NCBI GenBank assembly: GCA_016647705.1
Contig: CM028325.1
Coordinates: 25,195,566 to 25,259,565 of the forward strand
Direction of reading: 5' to 3'
DNA: 64,000 bases
From: Eucommia ulmoides
Lineage: Eukaryota; Streptophyta; Magnoliopsida; Garryales; Eucommiaceae
In this document: positions 59,015 through 64,000 of the stretch, piece after piece
Layout: every line of letters starts with the position of its first letter
Position numbering within the stretch: position 1 is the stretch's first letter
Translations under genes and position numbers: made by a program
The notes under the pieces: model-generated
Told to the model about the DNA's origin: nothing
The model's input: the letters and a program-made list of their open reading frames with translations, nothing else
The model's database searches: none

Positions 59015-59250
59015 GGAATGAGAGAGAGGACGAGCATAGCATTGTCAATTCATCGTCGTAAATCTGAACAAGAGAGAGAGAACGAGCACAATGCCGTCGC
59101 AGATTTGAACGAGAGAGAGAGAGAGAGAGAGAAGACGAACACGACGCTTTCGTTTCATCATCGCAGATCTTAACGAGAGAGAGATAGAGAGGGGACGAGA
59201 TGGTTGTCGTCATAGATCTGAACGAGAGAGAGAGAGAGGACGAGCACCGC
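59015..59250. repeat. Degenerate 60-bp GA-rich minisatellite
   Basis: Four to five units of the type ATCTGAACGAGAGAGAGAG followed by GACGAGCAC and a CGTCGT word, within the right half of the 3.7-kb TIR element. It gives rise to antiparallel spurious frames at 58,988-59,285. Confidence 0.75.
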
Positions 59251-59834
59251 TGAGCAGTGGAACTAAACAACGACAACAACCACAAGCACTAACAGCGTCG
59301 ACGAGCACAACAAGACGCGGTGGCGGCGATGGCTAACAGATGCGGCGGCAGTGGAACTGAACAAATCATGTATATAGAGAGGAAGAAGGTGGAACTGAAC
59401 AATGATAGATTGAGCGGCTATGGGAGATATGAATGAGTAGGGTTACGGGTTTAAATTTTTATACAAGGGTACAAACGTCCATCCATGTCTACTTCTTAAA
59501 TGTTAGGGACCTAAATCTAAGAATGTTCTTAAAAATGTTTAAATAATATTTTTTTGTTTAAAAAGTTAATTGAGGGGAGAGAAAGCCAAATTAGGTCTAA
59601 ACAATAAAAAAAAATTATATTGTTAAGAATATTTTCACATTTTCTATTATTAAAATTTAATAGATTTCAAAATTGTTCCAAATAAAAAAATTATAAAATT
59701 GCATAAACAAATTCTTCATCTAAAATAATTATCTAAATAAGAAATTTGTAAATGATATAATTTTAAATTTTAAATTTTGAAATCTCATCATTTACGAATT
59801 TCAAAAATATTTCGAATCATTTATCCAAATGCAA

Positions 59835-61248
59835 CCTAAACTTTTTACAAATTCATTTAAATTTAGTTTTTAATAAAAGTTCCAATCAATTTAGTTTTTA
59901 TTAAAATATGTGATTTTTTGAAATATCATAAATACCATTATTTATGTTGCAATGATTTTTTTTAATTACATTGCATTGGCAGTAGAGACAAGCAACCAAC
60001 ATATCTAGCAGTGGAGAGAGGTGCGGTCAAGAGAGAGAATAAAGAAGTGGATGAGAAAATTGGTGTGGCGAGGAGAGAGAATGAAAAAAGAGATGGAAAA
60101 ATTGAATTATAATTTCATTTCAAGTTATTTGTATTGAGAGGTAATTTTGACAATAAAATGTTATGTTAATTATTAGTAAATCTTAATGTTCTTAAAAAAT
60201 TGTGGCACCTAATCAATAAAACCGAGGAATCCTTAAAATAAGGACCATAAAGGATAACTACAAAGGTTGTGTAAAAAACACTCAAAATATAAGTGCCACG
60301 TGGCATACAACCACTTCGACAGTTACTAATATATCTTCGTACCATGATGGTTAAAAAGGCAACTTCGATGGCTTGCCTTCAATCTTCGTGCGACAAGTTT
60401 GCTCTATGAGATATTTATTTTTTACCCTCACCACTTAGAAAAGATATTTTACTCCACAGATATTTTTGTCATTATAGCAACAAAAGACAACACTTTTTGT
60501 CATCTTCATGACAATCCAATATCAAACCTACAAATAAATGAAAACCAAACAATAAATAAATAGTGGTTACAAACAAATAAAACCTTAAAAACACTAGGAT
60601 AACCCTCAAATTATGAATATATAAAGCACACATAATTTATTTATTAGTTATTTTTTTGATAGAATATATTCAAACTAACTTACACGCACCTCCATTAATC
60701 CATTTAAAAATGCACACTCCAAACCTAGTCATTCAATATCAAATTCAAGATTTAATTCTTGAAATACTCTTTCAAATAATCAAACTCTAGTTAACATAAA
60801 AAGAAAACACCTCCCCTTACTAAAGACTTAACACCTTTAGTAATAAATCACATATATTTTTTTTGTACAAATATTAAGAGAATTTTGAACACTATATTTC
60901 TCGCAAAGATTGTGTGAGAAGACACACAAGATAAGCACAATTCTATAAGATAACCACAATGCTACAAAACTTTGGGTAAGCACATGTAGTGATATAAGAG
61001 CAATAGAGAAGAAGAATAATAGCCGAATTATCATCAATAAAGATGGTTACAAAAACTTGCATAGCCGTATAAAAGCTTAGCATTTTCACCTACCCAACAA
61101 AAAAAAAAAAACTAGAAAGAAAGGCATAAAAATGATTATATAATATATATATATATGGAAGATATAGTGGATTGCAATCATATTCTAAGAGCACTACACA
61201 AGGTGCACCAAATATCTTGACAAAAAGACCCACCAAGCATCTATCCCT
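59835..61248. other. Gene-free stretch with 3' UTR of HMGB at its right end
   Basis: AT-rich, with no coding signal. The part next to 61,249 must hold the HMGB 3' UTR (reading leftwards). An (AT)n run at 61,139-61,156 and a poly-A run at about 61,100 are the only simple features. Confidence 0.5.
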
Positions 61249-62736
61249 TTACTCCTCATCATTCTCTTCCTGAAACAAAGCAAGACAGATAGATCTTTCA
61301 ATACATTTTCATTAGGGGTAATTCTATGCATGAACCCTTTTCATATATAGAATGATCCTTAAATAAGATTCCATTTTCTTAGGTCCTTAAAATAAGTTTT
61401 ATTAGCAATTTTTTCCCAACTCCAAAATTAGCGCACTACATAAAAGACATTTTAAATTTTTTCATATAAAAAATTACAGTTACATGCAGCGACTTTGAAC
61501 TTATTATTGGACTTTTCAAAAGATCATTGCCCTGTTGGATAAGAGTCACGTGCAGAATTTGGGATTATGGGAAGAAAGTCCATTAATATTTGGGTGGGAA
61601 ACCCAATTGCCAATCCGAAAAACCTAATTGGACTCTAATTTGAATTGAACAAATAGTTTTTACATGATTTATTTATATAATTGATGATCAGACATACATA
61701 GAAAATTAGAAATGAGAGAAATTCTCATTTAAGGGGAATTATTAGTTAAAAAAGAGAGAGCGAGAGCGAGAGAAAAGAGTGAGGTTTAATACCTCTCCGC
61801 TGCCATCATCTTCATCATCCTCTTCATTGTCGTTCGCCTCGGACTTTGGCTTCTCCAACTCTTCATCAGCCTGAAATTCAAATAAACCATCGTGAATGAG
61901 AATCAATGCTTCAATCTATAATAGAATTGGTTTAGATTATGAAAGAGATTTACCGCTTTCTTATTGTAGGCCTTGATATTTTTCTCGTATTCTGCCTTCC
62001 TTTTAGCTGCCTTTGAAATATAGGTAGCTTTCTCCTGATTTAGTAAACAATTTTATTGATTGATATACAAGATCAAATGAGCTTATTGCAATTCGAGTGT
62101 AATCTCATATGGAAACACTCACAGCATCAGACATTGATTTCCATTTTTGACCAGCAGCTTTTCCAACCTGATCAAATGAAATATATAAAATTTGATAAGA
62201 AAATTTAAAATATATCAAATTGTTCTTTGAAGAAATTCAACCATCTGAACAGAATTGAAATTACATACAGCCGGGCCAGATTTGTTGTTCGGATGTTTCT
62301 CTTTGAACTGCTGCCTGAAATCCTCCCTTCATCAATCAAACGAATCATACTCAGATAACGATCATTATGCTAACAATTCATACATAAATGATATAAAATG
62401 AGAAAACATTGTAAATGAAAAATGAAAGAAAGAAAAATTGCAACAGTAGAGTTCATACAAGAAAACGAAAAAAGCAGTAGCTGGCCTCTTCGGCATGTTA
62501 GGATCTTTTCCGTTCTTTGCACTCTTAGCCGGCGCTTTAGTTACACCGCCTCTCGTCTTCACCGAAAGCCTACATTATTGATTCATCAAAAATCACAAAA
62601 AAAAAAAGCAACTATTCAGAACAAAGATAGATCCAACATAAACACGAAAAAATGACAAAAAACTATAAATAATCGTAAGAAAAGAAGAGAAAACTCACTT
62701 GCTATCGGCTTTTTTAGCCTGTTCCTTCGACTTCAT
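61249..62736 (-). CDS. HMGB: HMGB-type high mobility group protein, 7 coding exons
   Basis: Coding exons on the minus strand: 62736-62699, 62569-62459, 62326-62269, 62167-62123, 62034-61954, 61870-61793, 61269-61249, all with GT-AG borders and a continuous frame of 143 residues plus TAA. It has a basic N-terminus (residues 1-35, Lys/Ala-rich), one HMG box (about 36-107, with PKRPATAFFVFLEDFR, GKAAGQKWKSMSDAEK and KAEYEKNIKAYNKK) and an acidic tail (113-143, NDNEEDDEDD...EENDEE). This is the layout and length of plant HMGB2/HMGB3-type proteins, which bend DNA without sequence preference and act as nuclear architectural factors. The start MKSKEQAKKADSK fits the family. A 5' UTR intron is likely just upstream. 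Confidence 0.95.
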
Positions 62737-62744
62737 CACGAATC

Positions 62745-62832
62745 CTGCAGGAAAATGTAGAAAGCCGATTAGAATCGGTCGAGAATCGGTGAAAATCGGC
62801 ACGGCTCGACCGTATGAGCTCTTCCGAGTTAC
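62745..62832 (-). other. Likely 5' UTR intron of HMGB
   Basis: On the minus strand the leader reads CCCTAGAG|GTAACTCGG at 62,833/62,832 and TTTCCTGCAG|GATTCG at 62,745/62,744, eight bases before the ATG. Good donor and acceptor, 88 bp, phase irrelevant. Inferred from splice signals only. Confidence 0.6.
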
Positions 62833-63240
62833 CTCTAGGGTTGCACGGGGAGAGAGAGAGAGGATCTGCTTTGCTTATCGTGAATTTGTGATGGGTGATG
62901 GCAGAGAGAGGAAGAGGGTTTTAGGGAAAAAAATCAAAATTGAATCACAGAATACGTTGAAGTCCGGATTTGCGCGGGGAGTTTAATAATTCCTTTTAGG
63001 CCACGTCAGCAATCTCTGTGATTTCGAATCGATTGGGTCCCGAGTTCTGAGTGTTTTCTTTGTGCTTCTTATGGAAGATCTCAGCCATCGCGACGGTTGC
63101 CCGATGGACAACGGGGACACGTGTCAAGATCCATTTAATTAAGTCATTTTGTTGAAAGGTTTATACCGCTTGTATAGTTGTATGCCCTCTTTTCACCGTT
63201 AACCACGTCCCTCCTTTGTCATTTTATAGATCGATCCCTT
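62833..63240 (-). promoter_or_regulatory. 5' leader and promoter region of HMGB
   Basis: The first exon leader (62,833 to about 62,960) contains CTCTCTCTCTCTCCCC on the minus strand, typical of plant 5' UTRs. Upstream sequence to 63,240 has no perfect TATA box that I can place. A CACGTG core lies in GGGGACACGTGTCAAG (63,116-63,121), a G-box-like element about 380 bases upstream of the ATG. Confidence 0.45.
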
Positions 63241-63760
63241 ACGGAATGTTTGGTTGAACAAAATTAAAGGCGAAATAGAATCGTATTTTGCCCTCAATTC
63301 TTATTCCGTTATTTGGTTCTCCAATGAAATGACTTTTGTAATTCCACTGAAATAAAATATGATGGAATGAGATTCTATTTAAAATGGGATGGAATGAGAT
63401 TCTAACCCAATATAATCAACATCTTAAATTACATAATAGCCTTTATATTTAAACCCTTGAAAATTGAGAACAAAAATTACATGTTTGGTTGGACGGAATT
63501 GAATGAGGGTGAAATGGAATGGAATGAGAGAATGAATGGAATAGAATTGTGAATAAAATCACTATTCCATTCTCTTGTTTGGTTGCTATGGAATGAATGA
63601 AAGGAAGAATGGAATAGTAAAATATAGTAAAATTTCTATTTTGCCCTTATAAAATTATTATTCCATTCTCTTCTTGGTTGGTTATAATAAAATTTTATTA
63701 TATTTCACTATTCTATTCATTTCCTCATTTTATTATATTTCACTATTCAACTCAATTTTA
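63241..63760. repeat. MITE-like GGAATG repeats
   Basis: Repeated ATGTTTGGTTG termini (63,248, 63,481, 63,578) with many GGAATG(A/G) words and their complement CATTCC at 63,567 and 63,661. This resembles clustered or nested MITEs with GTTTGG ends. No clear target duplications, no gene. Confidence 0.45.
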
Positions 63761-63993
63761 AGTTTTTGTTCTCTAATTTCTATTTTTGTTCTCAATTTTC
63801 AGTTTCTATTCTTTAATTTCTGTTTTTGTTCTCAATTTTCAGTTTCCTTTTTCAATTTTCCGTTCTCTAATTTTCTATTTTTTGTTCTCAATTTTCAATT
63901 TATATTCTCAATTTTTTGTTTTTGTTCTCAATTTTCTTTTTTTATTCTCAATTTTCGGTTTCCGTTCTCAATTTTCTATTATCTAATTTTATA
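63760..63993 (+). repeat. Imperfect tandem array of TTTTTGTTCTCAATTTTC
   Basis: About ten degenerate units of roughly 18-26 bases. The inverse motif GAAAATTGAGAACAAAAATT occurs once at 63,460-63,480. The 66-codon frame at 63,786-63,986 is a translation of this array. It continues to the window edge. Confidence 0.8.
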
Positions 63994-64000
63994 TTTTTGT

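Larger units (their letters stand above)
55935..59616. mobile_element. 3.7-kb TIR element with mirrored GTGAATGTTCA arrays
   Basis: Left arm starts GGGTTTTTTTATTTTTTAGACC; the right arm as reverse complement starts TTTTTTTTTATTGTTTAGACC; homology extends imperfectly for about 150-200 bp. The flanks ATATTATTAAG (55,924-55,934) and ATATTGTTAAG (59,617-59,627) match at 10 of 11 bases, which would suit a Mutator-like duplication, although the surroundings are AT-rich. The left half holds repeated GTGAATGTTCATAC words, the right half their reverse complement. No transposase is seen. It carries an hAT-like insertion at 56,075-56,703. Confidence 0.55.
55551..59834. mobile_element. GCGTTTGG-ended element, copy A, split by a 3.7-kb insertion
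   Basis: Left part 55,551-55,934, right part 59,617-59,834. Termini TTGCGTTTGG and CCAAATGCAA are inverted. The sequence flanking the insert on the right (AATATTTTCACATTTTCTAT...TATTATTAAAATTTAATAGA) matches 53,495-53,535 of copy B, confirming that the two parts belong together. Confidence 0.6.

Noticed and set aside
1-64000. tRNA, rRNA or microRNA genes
   Set aside because: No tRNA cloverleaf, rRNA core sequence or convincing short miRNA-type hairpin was recognised by eye; the large inverted repeats are transposon-derived. A tRNA scan and small-RNA mapping would be decisive.

Overview
The window reads as nuclear DNA of a flowering plant, probably a dicot-type genome. It is AT-rich and contains spliced genes with plant-type introns, Ty3/gypsy elements of the Athila and Tekay types, TRIM elements, PIF/Harbinger-like MITEs (TTA target duplications), hAT-like non-autonomous elements and a short run of the plant telomere repeat TTTAGGG. 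I cannot name the species from sequence alone. All lineage names come from recognising protein motifs and terminal structures by eye; no database search was run.

Layout. 1-1,970: repeat debris with a CACTA-type transposon end at about 679. 1,970-8,130: the 3' end of a Tekay-like Ty3/gypsy element. It has a decayed integrase/chromodomain frame and a 3' LTR (2,785-8,130) split by a solo LTR of the same family in opposite orientation (4,481-7,210). 8,131-10,146: first copy of an unclassified 2-kb repeat called R2 here. 10,147-13,166: gene-free, ending in a minus-strand solo-LTR-like block. 13,167-31,005: second R2 copy, carrying an hAT-like element (14,504-15,093, 8-bp duplication) and a 14.9-kb Athila-type element (15,993-30,888, 5-bp duplication CATCC). 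The Athila gag is itself split by three LTR copies of another family arranged +,-,+ (18,474-23,213). 31,006-34,735: remnants of further retrotransposons. 34,736-35,786: gene-free.

35,787-50,900: a 24-exon plus-strand gene for a tomosyn / lethal(2)giant larvae / Sro7-type WD40 protein of 1,045 residues with a C-terminal R-SNARE-like segment. This family regulates SNARE-dependent vesicle fusion. Its introns hold two TRIM elements and several MITEs, and two introns have GC donors. 50,870-59,834: duplicated 3' flank, two copies of a GCGTTTGG-ended element, a 1.3-kb TIR element and a 3.7-kb TIR element with mirrored internal motif arrays, the last carrying a second copy of the hAT-like family. 61,249-62,736: a 7-coding-exon minus-strand gene for a 143-residue HMGB-type chromatin protein. 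62,990-64,000: promoter side of HMGB, then MITE-like and T-rich repeats.

Only the tomosyn-like gene and the HMGB gene look like intact host genes. They share no obvious pathway. The rest is nested mobile DNA in which relative insertion order can be read from target-site duplications. I found no convincing sign of a new protein-coding system. The strongest unusual structures are the spacerless LTR palindrome inside the Athila element and the 3.7-kb TIR element with mirrored motif arrays.
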